Part shown: one piece after another, positions 32,201-38,457 of the stretch
How positions within the stretch are numbered: the first letter of the stretch is position 1
Layout of the letters: each line of letters opens with the position of its first letter
Position numbers and translations under genes: made by a program
The notes under the pieces: generated by a model
Databases searched by the model: none
Told to the model about the DNA's origin: nothing
Seen by the model: only the letters and a program-made list of their open reading frames with translations
Origin: Marilutibacter penaei
GTDB taxonomy: Bacteria; Pseudomonadota; Gammaproteobacteria; Xanthomonadales; Xanthomonadaceae
Direction of reading: 5' to 3'
Length of the DNA stretch: 64,000 nucleotides
Assembly (NCBI RefSeq): GCF_014145395.1
Contig: NZ_JACHTE010000005.1
Location: forward strand, 186,001-250,000

Positions 32201-35200
32201 GGTCATGCCCTGCTGGCGAACCGGCAGGGTCACCTCTTCCAGCACACTGGCCTGCAGGGTGGTGCCATCGGGCCGCTCGGCCGTGACGGTGGCTTCGTTC
32301 TCCAGGCGCCCGTTGCCCGGGTTGAGGTCGGTCGCGCCACCGAGGTCGATGTCGGCCTGGGTCACGGTGTAAACGTCGCCCGCGGTGCAGGTGAACGTCG
32401 CCGTGTCGCCGGGCGCCAGCGTGGGGATCGCGTCGCAGGCGAGCGACGGCAACCATGCATCGGTGAGGACCAGGTTGGACAACGTGACGTTGCCAAGGTT
32501 TTCCACCTCGAACACATAGGTGATCTGGTCACCGGCCACGGATACCGACTGCGGCGTGGCGGTCTTGAAGACCTGCATCTGCGTCACCTGCGGGGCAAGC
32601 TCCTGCGCCGCGTCGGCGGTGTCGGTGACTTCAACGGTCGTTCCGCCGTCCACGTACTCGGCCCGTTCGCTGACCGTGTTGTTCACGAAGCCGGTGCCGC
32701 CCACGGGCGCGCCGTTGGCGTCGATGTCGGCCTGGGTCACGGTGTAGGTATTGCCGGTGCACGAGAAGGTCGCGCTCTGCCCAGGACCCAGCGCGGCGAT
32801 CGGGTTGCAGGTCAGCCCGGCGCCCAGCAGGGTGTCGTTGGTGATCCGCAGGTCCCGCAGGGTACGCGGACCGGGGTTGTTCACCGAGAAGGTATAGGTG
32901 ATGACCTCGCCGGCATCCGCCCGCCCGTCACCATCGGTGTCGGCCAGATCGCCACTCTTGACGAGCTCAGCCCGACCCGGGCCCGGATCGACATTGACGT
33001 CGGCCGGATCGCTGTCGTCGGTCTCGGTGCCGTTGTGCTCGCCGCTTGCCGTGGCAGTGTTGTGGATCGTGCCGCCCGCATCGATGTCCGCCTGGGTAAC
33101 GGTATAGGTCGCGGTGCAGGTCACCGATTGCCCGGGGGCAAGGACGGTCGGCAGCGTATCCGGGGCGCAGTCGAGATCGCTGAGGCCGAACATGGTGTCG
33201 GTGATGGTCACGTCGCTCAAGGTGACGTTGCCGGTGTTGGTGACCTCGAACGTGTAGGTCACGACATCGCCCACCGAGTCGACGCTGGTCGGGTTCGCGG
33301 TCTTGTCGATCTCGATGTCAGGCAATGGCGGATCGATCGGCGTCTGGTCGGTGGCCGGAATCGGTGGGATCGTGCCGCCATTGGGGCCGGTCGGCACAAG
33401 CTCGGCGATGTTGTCGATGTCGCCATCGCCACCGCCCTGGTTGTCGATGTCGTCCTGGGTGATGGTGTAGGTGTTGCCGGTACAGGCCACGTCCGCGGGC
33501 GGCTGCGTACCGAAGGTCACCGTCTGCCCGGGCAGGATCGGCGGCGAGGCATCGCAGCTCAGGTTCGGAAGCAGCGGATCGCTGATGTCGACCGCCGTGA
33601 TGGTGCTGTTGCCGGTATTCTTGACGGTGAAGGTGTACTCGATGACATCGCCGACACTGCCGACGCCATTGCCGTCCGCATCGGGCAGCAGGGCGCCGCT
33701 CTTGGCGAAGTCGCCGGTGAATTGCTGCGGCGGCAACGGCACGTCCTCGTTGTCGTCGCCATTGACCGGATCGCCGCCGTCGGTGGTGCCGGACGCGGTC
33801 GCGGTGTTGCTGATGTTGCCGTCGTCGCTGCCGTCGCTGGAACCGTTGCGGTCGATGTCGGCCTGGGTGACGGTGTAGGTCGCGCTGCAGGTGACGCTGG
33901 CGCCCACCGCCAGGTCGGCGGGAAGCGCAGGCGTGCAGGTGCCCAGGGTCAGGCCGGGCAGCGGATCGGTGACGGTGACGTCGTTGACCGGGACATTGCC
34001 GGTGTTGGTGACGGTGATGGCGTAGGTGACGACATCGCCCGCCTGGGTCACGGTCGAGGCGCTGCTCTTGTCGACCGTCAGCTCGTGACGCTGGACGAAG
34101 GTGTTGCTGTAGGTGCAGGTAACGGTGTTGCCGACATCGCCGAGGTTGATGGCCAAGCCGTTGGACGGATCCGTGTCGCTACCGTCGCAGGTCACCGTGG
34201 TATCGAAATCACCCGGGTCGCCCACGGTGAAGGATTCGCCTCCCAGGCTGCCGACCTCTTCCACGAACACTTCGACCGGACCCACCGTGGTGGTGTTGGG
34301 GAAGTCGGAACTGAAGGCAGGCGTATTGTTGGTGAAGCCGGTGCTGGCCGGGATATCGACGCTGGCACCCGGGCTCGGCCCGCCCCAGACCTTGCGCACG
34401 ATCAGCTGCGCGCTCTTGCGGTCATTGGTCCAGGTACAGGTAATGGGGCCATCGTTGGGTCCGACCGTCAACGTGCCGCCCGCGCCGGCGCTGCCCAGGA
34501 CGAAGCCACTGGTGTTGGTGCAGTCAATGCTGATGTCGTAGTTGTTGCTGGTGCCGTTGGTGAACGACTCGCCCATCTGGATGACGTCGCCGGCATAGAT
34601 GTCGACGGTAGCGCCGGTGTCCGTCTGCGTGGCGCCGCCACTTGCAGTGGACAGTACCGTCGCTGCGTTCAGTCCGCCGGCGGCGCGGTCCGCGACGACT
34701 TCGACCGAATCGCCGGCAATCGCGTTCAACCACACCTTCTGCAGCGTCAGGGTGGTGGGGATGCGGGTATTGGTATAGGTGCAGACGATGCTGGCACCCT
34801 CATCGCTGGCCTGGATGTCCAGCGTGTTCACCGACTTGCCGTCGCTGCCGGACAGGCTGCCGCCCGAGCAGGACAGCGCCACCTGGTAGGTGTCGAGCAC
34901 GGCAGGCCCGCCGGCCATGGTCTCCTCGGGCAGGGTCGCCTGCTCGCCGGCGAAGACGGTGACGGCCGGGCCGCTGTTGTCGCCGGTCGGCGCGGTCGCG
35001 GTGAACGCCGAGGTGTTGTTGACCAGCCCGGTGGTCGCGCCGATCTGGGCCACGTCTCCGGTCGCGGCACCGGGGCCCCAGGCCTTGGCGAGTTGCAGGG
35101 TCGCCGACCGACGGGTGTTGGTGAAGGTACAGGTGATGTCGGTGTCGCTGGCATCCACCGTCAGGGTGTTGCCGGACAGCCCGCTGGTACCCGAACAATT

Positions 35201-37762
35201 CAGCACGCTGTCGTAGTTGGCCGCATTGGCCGGGGTACCGAACGTTTCCGCGAGCACGATGGTCTCGCCCGCATAGACCTGGAACTGCGCGTTGTCGGTT
35301 TCCGATGCCGTGTCGGCCACGGAATCGAGCTCGATCGGCGTCGTCGAGCTGCCGGTGGCGGTGACCTGCGCGGCCTCGCCGATGGCAGCGTTCAGCCAGG
35401 TCTTCTGGATGACCAGGTTGACCGGCTTGCGCTCATTGGTCCACGTGCACTCGATGGCGTTATCGGCCGGATCGATCGTCAACGTGTTGTTGCCGCCCAC
35501 GGGCTGGGTGTTGCCGGAGCAGGCCAGTTCCGCGTTGTAGTTGCCGGGGTTGCTCAGCGCTTCGCTGATCGTCCCGGAATCACCCGCATACACCGTCACC
35601 GGCGTACCGATGGACACGTTGTTGCCAGTCGAGTCGGCAGTCGACTGGAAGGAGACGTCGTTGCTGAAGCCGCTGGTGCTGAGGTCAGCGGTGTCGCCCG
35701 GCAGCGCGTTGATCCACTGCTTGGACAGTGTGAGCTGGACCTCGGTGCGCGCGTTGTTGAACTCACAGCTGACCGCGCTGTCGTCCGGCATGGTGAAGCT
35801 GCCGCTCAGTCCAGAGCCGGAAACCGTCAGGCTGCCGCCATCCGCGACGCGGGTACACGAAAGGGTGCTGCCATAGTCGGCGGCCACCCCCGTCGAGAAC
35901 GCCTCGCTCAGGGTGATCGTGGCACCCGGCGCGCCCTTCGCCGTCGCCGGCGTGGTGCCTGCACCCGCGGTCGAACTGCCCTGGGCGTTGTCGATCACCG
36001 TGCCGGCGATGCTCAAGCTCACCGCATCGCCATCGACCGGATTGGTCCAGGTCTTGGTCAACGAGATGTCGCGATAGACGGTGTGCGTGGTGGCGCACGA
36101 GGTCGGGCAGGCGTCGCCACCGGTGACGTTGTTGCCCACGGTCGCGCCCGCGCTGGAGTTGACGACCGCGTTGTAGGTGATGACGTAGTCGCCGATCGGC
36201 GCGCCCGCCGGCACGGTGCAGGTCAGCACCTGGCCCGAGCGGGAACATTCGCTGGGCAGCGCAGCGCTGGGGGTCAGCCCGGCGTCGAGGGTGTCGGTCA
36301 GCACGATGTCCGCGGTGGTGGCGGAATCGGCAATGGTGGTCGTCAGCGTGTAGGTGATGACGTCGCCGATACGGACCGCCGAACCCGAGGCCGGCGATGC
36401 CGTCTTCGCCACGCTGTTGCTGGACGCGATGATCGGGGTCGTCGAGGTGGACGTGTTGTTGCCCGGAACCGGATCGGTCGCCGTGGTGGTGACTTCAGCG
36501 GTGTTCACGAGATCACCGGTGGCACCGATATCCAGGGTGCCCGATACGGTGACCTCCCCTCCCGTCCCGGACGACAGGCTCGGCACCGTACAGGTGATCA
36601 CCTGGCCGGCGATGCTGCAGGCGGCGGCGTTGGGCCCGCTGAGCGACAGGCCGGTGACCGACGACGGCACCGTGTCGGTCACAGTGACACCGGTATCCGA
36701 GGGCCCGAGATTGTTGACGTTGAGGGTCCAGCTGACCGTCTGGCCCGGCACGGCCGGATTTGGCGTCGCCAGGGACTTGATGATCTCGGCATCCGCGCTC
36801 GCCGCGGCGGTGTCGGTATCGCTGGCCGTATTGTTGTCCGGCGTCGGATCGCTGGTGTCCGAACTGACCGTGACTGTGTTCGTCAGCGGATCCACGGCAC
36901 CCGAAGGGATGGCCGCGACGATGGAATAGGTCAGGCTGCCGCCATCGGGCAGGCTCGGCACGGTTTCGGCGATGCTGCCATTGCCGCTCGCATTGGGACA
37001 GCTCGCCCCGCCGGCGGCGCTGCAGGTCCAACTGGTGAAGGTGGGCGTGACCGCGCCGGTGGGCTGCGGATCGGAGATCAGCACATTGCTGGCGGCGGAC
37101 GGGCCATTGTTGGTGACGACGACGGTGTAGGTCGTGGTCGAGCCCGGCACATAGGTGGCGCTGCCGTCGTCCTTGGTGACGGCAAGGTCCGCCGACGCCT
37201 CCACGATCACCGTCGCGGCACCGTTGTTGTTGGGTCCGATTGGATCGGTGATGGTCGACGGCACGCTGATCTGGGCCTGGTTGGTCAGGCTGGAAGCTGC
37301 ATTTGCGTCGACGGTACAGGCGACGATGAGTGTCACCGCGCTACCTGACGGGAGGCCCACACCCGTCCAGGTGTCGACACCCGCACCACCTGCATCGAGC
37401 GTATAGGTGCCTTCCGAGGGCGTATAGCTGCAGGAAGACAGACCCGCCGGCAGTACTTCGATCATCTGCAGCTCGTCCGCTGGGACGATTGCCGACGGGC
37501 CGTTGTTCGTTACCTCGATCGTGTAGGTCAGGACACCGCCTACCAGCACCGGATCTGGCGATGCGGACTTGACCAGGGCCAGGTCGGCCTCACGCACGAT
37601 GTCATCGGTGTCGGTCGCGCTGTTGTTGCTGGTGTCGGGATCGGTCACCCCGGCAGGAGGCGCGATGCTGGCGGTGTTGCTTGCAGTCTGGGCGGAGACG
37701 GGCGACGCGGCGAGCGCAAGAAGCAAGGCGCCCAGCGCGAGGGAAAAACGACGACCCATCAT
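23291..37762 (-). CDS. Giant secreted DUF11-repeat protein with C-terminal OmpA-like domains
   Basis: About 4,823 residues. A signal peptide (core LALGALLLALAASPVSA, cut before QTAS) is followed by about four DUF11 domains (25-565). Six SpaA-like repeats of about 100 residues follow (566-1224; KTW or KVW start, CTWTN end). About twenty repeats of 110-120 residues come next (1225-3747; TYTVTVTNTGNVTL, then VTQADVDAG). Two further DUF11-like PPSGD repeats (3747-3990) and more repeats lead to an SdrB-like calcium loop FNDRDGDGWQD (about 4386) and OmpA-like domains (about 4630-4823; FDTDKSTIKPQYEPVI and GHADRRG). Most repeats keep a cysteine pair, and many open with Asp/Asn-Gly calcium-type loops. 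It looks like a rigid surface fibre held at the envelope by the OmpA-like end. Starts at ATG 37762 or 37759. Its stop TGA lies 14 nt before the barrel gene. Confidence 0.88.
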   Translation of the reverse strand: MMGRRFSLALGALLLALAASPVSAQTASNTASIAPPAGVTDPDTSNNSATDTDDIVREADLALVKSASPDPVLVGGVLTYTIEVTNNGPSAIVPADELQMIEVLPAGLSSCSYTPSEGTYTLDAGGAGVDTWTGVGLPSGSAVTLIVACTVDANAASSLTNQAQISVPSTITDPIGPNNNGAATVIVEASADLAVTKDDGSATYVPGSTTTYTVVVTNNGPSAASNVLISDPQPTGAVTPTFTSWTCSAAGGASCPNASGNGSIAETVPSLPDGGSLTYSIVAAIPSGAVDPLTNTVTVSSDTSDPTPDNNTASDTDTAAASADAEIIKSLATPNPAVPGQTVSWTLNVNNLGPSDTGVTVTDTVPSSVTGLSLSGPNAAACSIAGQVITCTVPSLSSGTGGEVTVSGTLDIGATGDLVNTAEVTTTATDPVPGNNTSTSTTPIIASSNSVAKTASPASGSAVRIGDVITYTLTTTIADSATTADIVLTDTLDAGLTPSAALPSECSRSGQVLTCTVPAGAPIGDYVITYNAVVNSSAGATVGNNVTGGDACPTSCATTHTVYRDISLTKTWTNPVDGDAVSLSIAGTVIDNAQGSSTAGAGTTPATAKGAPGATITLSEAFSTGVAADYGSTLSCTRVADGGSLTVSGSGLSGSFTMPDDSAVSCEFNNARTEVQLTLSKQWINALPGDTADLSTSGFSNDVSFQSTADSTGNNVSIGTPVTVYAGDSGTISEALSNPGNYNAELACSGNTQPVGGNNTLTIDPADNAIECTWTNERKPVNLVIQKTWLNAAIGEAAQVTATGSSTTPIELDSVADTASETDNAQFQVYAGETIVLAETFGTPANAANYDSVLNCSGTSGLSGNTLTVDASDTDITCTFTNTRRSATLQLAKAWGPGAATGDVAQIGATTGLVNNTSAFTATAPTGDNSGPAVTVFAGEQATLPEETMAGGPAVLDTYQVALSCSGGSLSGSDGKSVNTLDIQASDEGASIVCTYTNTRIPTTLTLQKVWLNAIAGDSVEVVADRAAGGLNAATVLSTASGGATQTDTGATVDIYAGDVIQMGESFTNGTSNNYDISIDCTNTSGFVLGSAGAGGTLTVGPNDGPITCTWTNDRKSAQLIVRKVWGGPSPGASVDIPASTGFTNNTPAFSSDFPNTTTVGPVEVFVEEVGSLGGESFTVGDPGDFDTTVTCDGSDTDPSNGLAINLGDVGNTVTCTYSNTFVQRHELTVDKSSASTVTQAGDVVTYAITVTNTGNVPVNDVTVTDPLPGLTLGTCTPALPADLAVGASVTCSATYTVTQADIDRNGSSDGSDDGNISNTATASGTTDGGDPVNGDDNEDVPLPPQQFTGDFAKSGALLPDADGNGVGSVGDVIEYTFTVKNTGNSTITAVDISDPLLPNLSCDASPPILPGQTVTFGTQPPADVACTGNTYTITQDDIDNQGGGDGDIDNIAELVPTGPNGGTIPPIPATDQTPIDPPLPDIEIDKTANPTSVDSVGDVVTYTFEVTNTGNVTLSDVTITDTMFGLSDLDCAPDTLPTVLAPGQSVTCTATYTVTQADIDAGGTIHNTATASGEHNGTETDDSDPADVNVDPGPGRAELVKSGDLADTDGDGRADAGEVITYTFSVNNPGPRTLRDLRITNDTLLGAGLTCNPIAALGPGQSATFSCTGNTYTVTQADIDANGAPVGGTGFVNNTVSERAEYVDGGTTVEVTDTADAAQELAPQVTQMQVFKTATPQSVSVAGDQITYVFEVENLGNVTLSNLVLTDAWLPSLACDAIPTLAPGDTATFTCTAGDVYTVTQADIDLGGATDLNPGNGRLENEATVTAERPDGTTLQASVLEEVTLPVRQQGMTLVKAADVSTVSAPGIINYTFTVTNTGNVTIHDLDVSDPTLGLSCPTVASLAPGADVSFGGAGSGADQICTGTTRTVDQATIDAGGTLDNTATATGQTEVGAGTPLTVDDTLRIRIDQNPVLDFDKVADVTVVNDPGDVITYTITGTNTGNVTLTNLVVTDPLVAATLSCTPASPIASLAPGDGFVCTGTYVATQTDFDTRGGGDGVIENTANATWDGGTTDAGADVDIAPQQQSLTIDKTAGTPSVDQGADPAATDAGDTITYTFVVTNTGNVTLSDIGITDPKLDAPATCDKVDIPATSPPDSVTTCTGVHTITQAEMDVGVVNNSATAQGTPPGSNRISSQPDTANVTLPRNAAIELTKTAGAPTVDQGALPAVTDAGDQITYAFSVENVGNVSVRSIDVTDTLMPGVDLVCAPLTLPPGGVADCGTATYTLTQGDIDAGIVTNDATATGLDPTDAAVTDDDAVDVPLPATPVLAMVKTANPTTVAAANDSVTYTFQVTNQGNVTVSGLVINEVSFSGTGSLSAITCNATSLAPQASTTCTATYAVTQADIDAGSITNVANASGTAPDATAVTSPDDDATVTVDLDPELTVTKTASLDDPNGNTTADAGEVITYTVTVQNTGNVTLANLAVTDAFEGGAPTTLACSPATLAPNDTATCTTYTHTVTQAEVDAGGTLDNVATATADPPAGAAVTGDDDASVPLTAAAPDQTIVKSLTSNADEDGSTDVSLNDTLTYTVTVTNTGNVTLPTVVVTDSLITPDTQTCTNVAPGGTCVLVGTYVVQQSDVDAGQVENTATGESNACPVGDTTEGKCITPPNIVPVPRDAELVVTKAASLDDPNGNTTADAGEVITYTVTVQNTGNVTLANLAVTDAFEGGAPTTLTCSPTTLAPNDIATCTAYTHTVTQAEVDAGGTLDNVATATADPPAGAAVDGTDSKSVPLTAATPDQTIVKSLTSNADEDGSTDVSLNDTLTYTVTVTNTGNVTLPTVVVTDSLITPDTQTCTNVAPGGTCELVGTYVVQQSDVDAGEVVNTATGGSNACPVGDATEGKCITPPNIVPVPRDAELVVTKTASLDDPNGNTTADAGEVITYTVSVQNTGNVTLANLAVTDAFEGGAPTTLTCSPTTLAPNDIATCTAYTHTVTQAEVDAGGTLDNVATATADPPAGAAVDGTDSKSVPLTAATPDQTIVKSLTSNADEDGSTDVSLNDTLTYTVTVTNTGNVTLPTVVVTDSLITPDTQTCTNVAPGGTCELVGTYVVQQSDVDAGEVVNTATGGSNACPAGDATEGKCITPPNIVPVPRDAELVVTKTASLDDPNGNTTADAGEVITYTVSVQNTGNVTLANLAVTDAFEGGAPTTLTCSPTTLAPNDIATCTAYTHTVTQAEVDAGGTLDNVATATADPPAGAAVDGTDSKSVPLTAAAPDQTIVKSLTSNADEDGSTDVSLNDTLTYTVTVTNTGNVTLPTVVVTDSLITPDTQTCTNVAPGGTCELVGTYVVQQSDVDAGEVVNTATGGSNACPVGDATQGKCITPPNIVPVPRDAELTLVKTVTPTTATAAGDIVAYSFEVTNSGNVTITGVSINETVFSGTGTVPVISCPPGPLAPGATKTCTSTDYVVTQADVNAGVVDNTAQATGNDPAGNAIASPDASAQVTIASNPALTLVKTVTPTTAAVAGDIVAYSFEVTNSGNVTVTGVSINETVFSGTGTAPVISCPPGPLAPGATKTCTSTDYVVTQADVNAGVVDNTAQATGNDPGGNAIASPDASAQVTIASAPALTLAKTATVADTNGDGLVGNAGDTITYAFSMENTGNVSLAPVTVTDPLLPSLACSVTTLDPGQTASCTATGNTYVITVADEANGSVDNTATATGDAPGTATDPTANGSASTPTTVTPAAISVVKTSDPPSGDEVAPGDSLEFTVTVTVADAALHEAVTITDTLGPGLSFGTVTSAGAFTCNSTSPLVCTLPVGTAQGSYPLVYTATVDADATGSVGNSVVATKPPGIDPDPVCTTCSTDHPLVPATTTVNKTSDPPSGDIVAPGDTLTFTLSATVSGSALTQPLTLTDSLSAGMSFGTVTSAGDYTCSGELVCELPAGTLPGTYDVVYTATVDADATGSVANNVVATNPPGGDPDPECVVCSTDHPVSRPSLETAKSMSSYDDVDGNGEVSTGDVLTYTVTATNTGNVPLANVTISDAMIDPASITCPLLAPGAVCTLEGSYTVVQADTDAGQVVNEATSTAEPPPNVPPLPPEACPAGSASPNCEATDVTPVIQRPAIATTKSAALTVDNQTPDVGNPDDVVTYTVTVTNTGNVTLADVSVADTFQGGTPTTLTCAPTTLAPGQVATCDAYTHTITEQEAATPSGELLNEVLASGDSASGTGTVTVTATDEVALPVQDEPASVRIIKTASPRDINVGDLVRYTLVMENTGDVPVVDGTLIDTPPAGFTYVDGSLTVEDGDDNGRLVGTYPIQVDQIDIAVGERATVGYLLRVGAGVRPGVHVNSAYLRDDGETVSNVATAEVQMVADPLLEDSLIIGTVFNDRDGDGWQDSAEMSDVTAQGGFAASAYVANSTTVDRGQGPVAEPDASSPLLHGLQLGTVSGRSSEADPASAHRVVISQTLASADFTDDFVLSTGEGIEVRMDAAGNVSVENVEGDAAKGLTSAAPRIERRVSQVADGYRVDYIIENEGIDERGIPGVRIATVEGLLVETDQYGRYHLVGIEGGNASRGRNFIMKIDPVTLPPGTEFVTDNPQVRRITPGVPVRFDFGVKLPPGRIQGEDTVEMELGAVLFEPESAVLRDAYLPVIEKMAEQVMAHDGGEVLIEATAEQEALGYARAKAVQEALLAVLPAERTESLQVTVRANLNDSESMLLSLGLQPVLGRILFDTDKSTIKPQYEPVIAKIAADIEKLGGGVIGIVGHADRRGAVEYNDALGMRRAKAVYEAIAERLSPEARSKLRVEISDDPTRPLGIRGQ
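26876..27571 (-). repeat. Two 348-bp tandem copies inside the giant gene
   Basis: Positions about 26876-27223 and 27224-27571 encode almost the same 116-residue repeat twice (ALTLVKTVTPTTA, then GVSINETVFSGTGT and PGPLAPGATKTC). Differences are a few scattered bases, so the duplication is recent or kept uniform by gene conversion. Confidence 0.85.
27572..30427 (-). repeat. Four 714-bp tandem copies inside the giant gene
   Basis: Identical anchor sequences recur at 27572, 28286, 29000 and 29714. Each copy encodes 238 residues: one repeat beginning with KSLTSNADEDGSTDVSLND and one beginning with TKTASLDDPNGNTTADAG. Three copies are nearly identical in nucleotide sequence; the copy at 29714-30427 is somewhat more divergent. 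The period is a multiple of three, so gain or loss of copies keeps the frame. Confidence 0.93.
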
Positions 37763-38267
37763 GAAACCCCATTCGAAAGTTGCAGACACTCGACCACTCC
37801 AGAAGAACCCGACCCCATCCGGACCCTCGCGCCGCATCAATGGCGCTCCCGGACCACCCCACTACGTGCACTGCAGCAAGATGTGTGCCAGTGATCACAA
37901 ATTATATAGCTGCGCATCACAAAGCACTAACAAACTCGCTCAAAACAATGACATCACACACGTCACCAGACAATAGACGTCAAAAAATGACGCTGTTCGT
38001 CACGTTTTCGCATCGTACCGAAACCCCCGGGCTCCCCATCAGGCTGCGGCACCCCGGACCTGCTGCGTCCCGGCACCGTGACAGCACCGGATACCCTCGT
38101 TCCACTGCACGCAGGTCGCCTGGCTTCGACTGGCACCCGCAGCGCCGGGTCATGGATACACGTCCCGATGACAAATTCCTGTGATGACAGACAGGGCCCT
38201 GGGCTGCGCAGACAGGTGCGCCCCGCCACGGCGGCCCGGGACCGGGATGGGGAAAAAGAAGAAAAAG
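37763..38267 (-). promoter_or_regulatory. AT-rich upstream region of the giant gene
   Basis: About 500 bp without a convincing gene. The part at 37890-38010 is strikingly A+T-rich against the GC-rich genome and carries several TGAC or GTCA half-sites, including the inverted pair CGTCA-AAAAA-TGACG at 37978-37992. This is the natural place for the promoter and regulators of the three-gene surface locus. Confidence 0.5.
37884..37899 (-). promoter_or_regulatory. CRP/Clp-like binding site upstream of the giant gene
   Basis: On the minus strand the sequence reads TGTGA-TCACTG-GCACA, one mismatch from the TGTGA-N6-TCACA consensus. In xanthomonads the CRP homologue Clp controls surface and adhesion genes. 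The site is 122 bp before the start codon. A TATAAT hexamer (37906-37901, minus strand) adjoins it on the upstream side. Confidence 0.4.
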
Positions 38268-38312
38268 TGGTGGGTCGTGTTGGATTCGAACCAACGACCA
38301 GCGGATTAAAAG
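38268..38312 (-). repeat. att site: duplicated 3' part of tRNA-Lys at the far end of the island
   Basis: These 45 bp match 48794-48838, the 3' part of the tRNA-Lys gene from the anticodon loop to CCA, in the same orientation, with two mismatches. The two differences are opposite each other in the T-stem, so both copies pair perfectly. Such a duplication marks the boundary of an element integrated by a tyrosine recombinase at a tRNA 3' end. Confidence 0.9.
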
Positions 38313-38351
38313 TTCCCTTATGAATCAGTAACTTACTGATTCATAAGGGAA
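38313..38351. repeat. Perfect 39-bp palindrome abutting the att site
   Basis: A 19-bp arm TTCCCTTATGAATCAGTAA, a single C and the exact reverse complement. It begins at the base after the tRNA-like repeat, inside the island. The stem is too long and the loop too short for a normal terminator, and it is much more AT-rich than its surroundings. Confidence 0.92.
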
Positions 38352-38457
38352 GTTGGCGTTAGCTCTTGTTAGCCGGTTTTACTTGAAGATCAATAATTTG
38401 CGTTAGCTTATTGCAGCGCACAAAAACTGCGCGGCGTACCGCTGGTGTACCGCCAAG
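38352..38457. other. Island end with repeated GTTAGC motifs
   Basis: A non-coding stretch between the palindrome and the res stop. GTTAGC occurs at 38358, 38368 and 38403 in one orientation, candidate arm-type sites for the integrase or an excisionase. A pair of GTACCG motifs (38438 and 38449) resembles the pair upstream of the integrase gene (near 48729-48745). Confidence 0.4.

Noticed and set aside
25157-37348. Two very long plus-strand open frames (2,285 and 1,746 codons) opposite the giant gene
   Set aside because: They are antisense shadows of Thr/Val/Asp-rich repeats in high-GC DNA. The products are His- and Arg-rich and mirror the repeats, with no ribosome site or domain.
38268-38312. 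A second tRNA-Lys gene
   Set aside because: Only the 3' half is present; the D-arm and the 5' acceptor strand are missing, so it is an att remnant.
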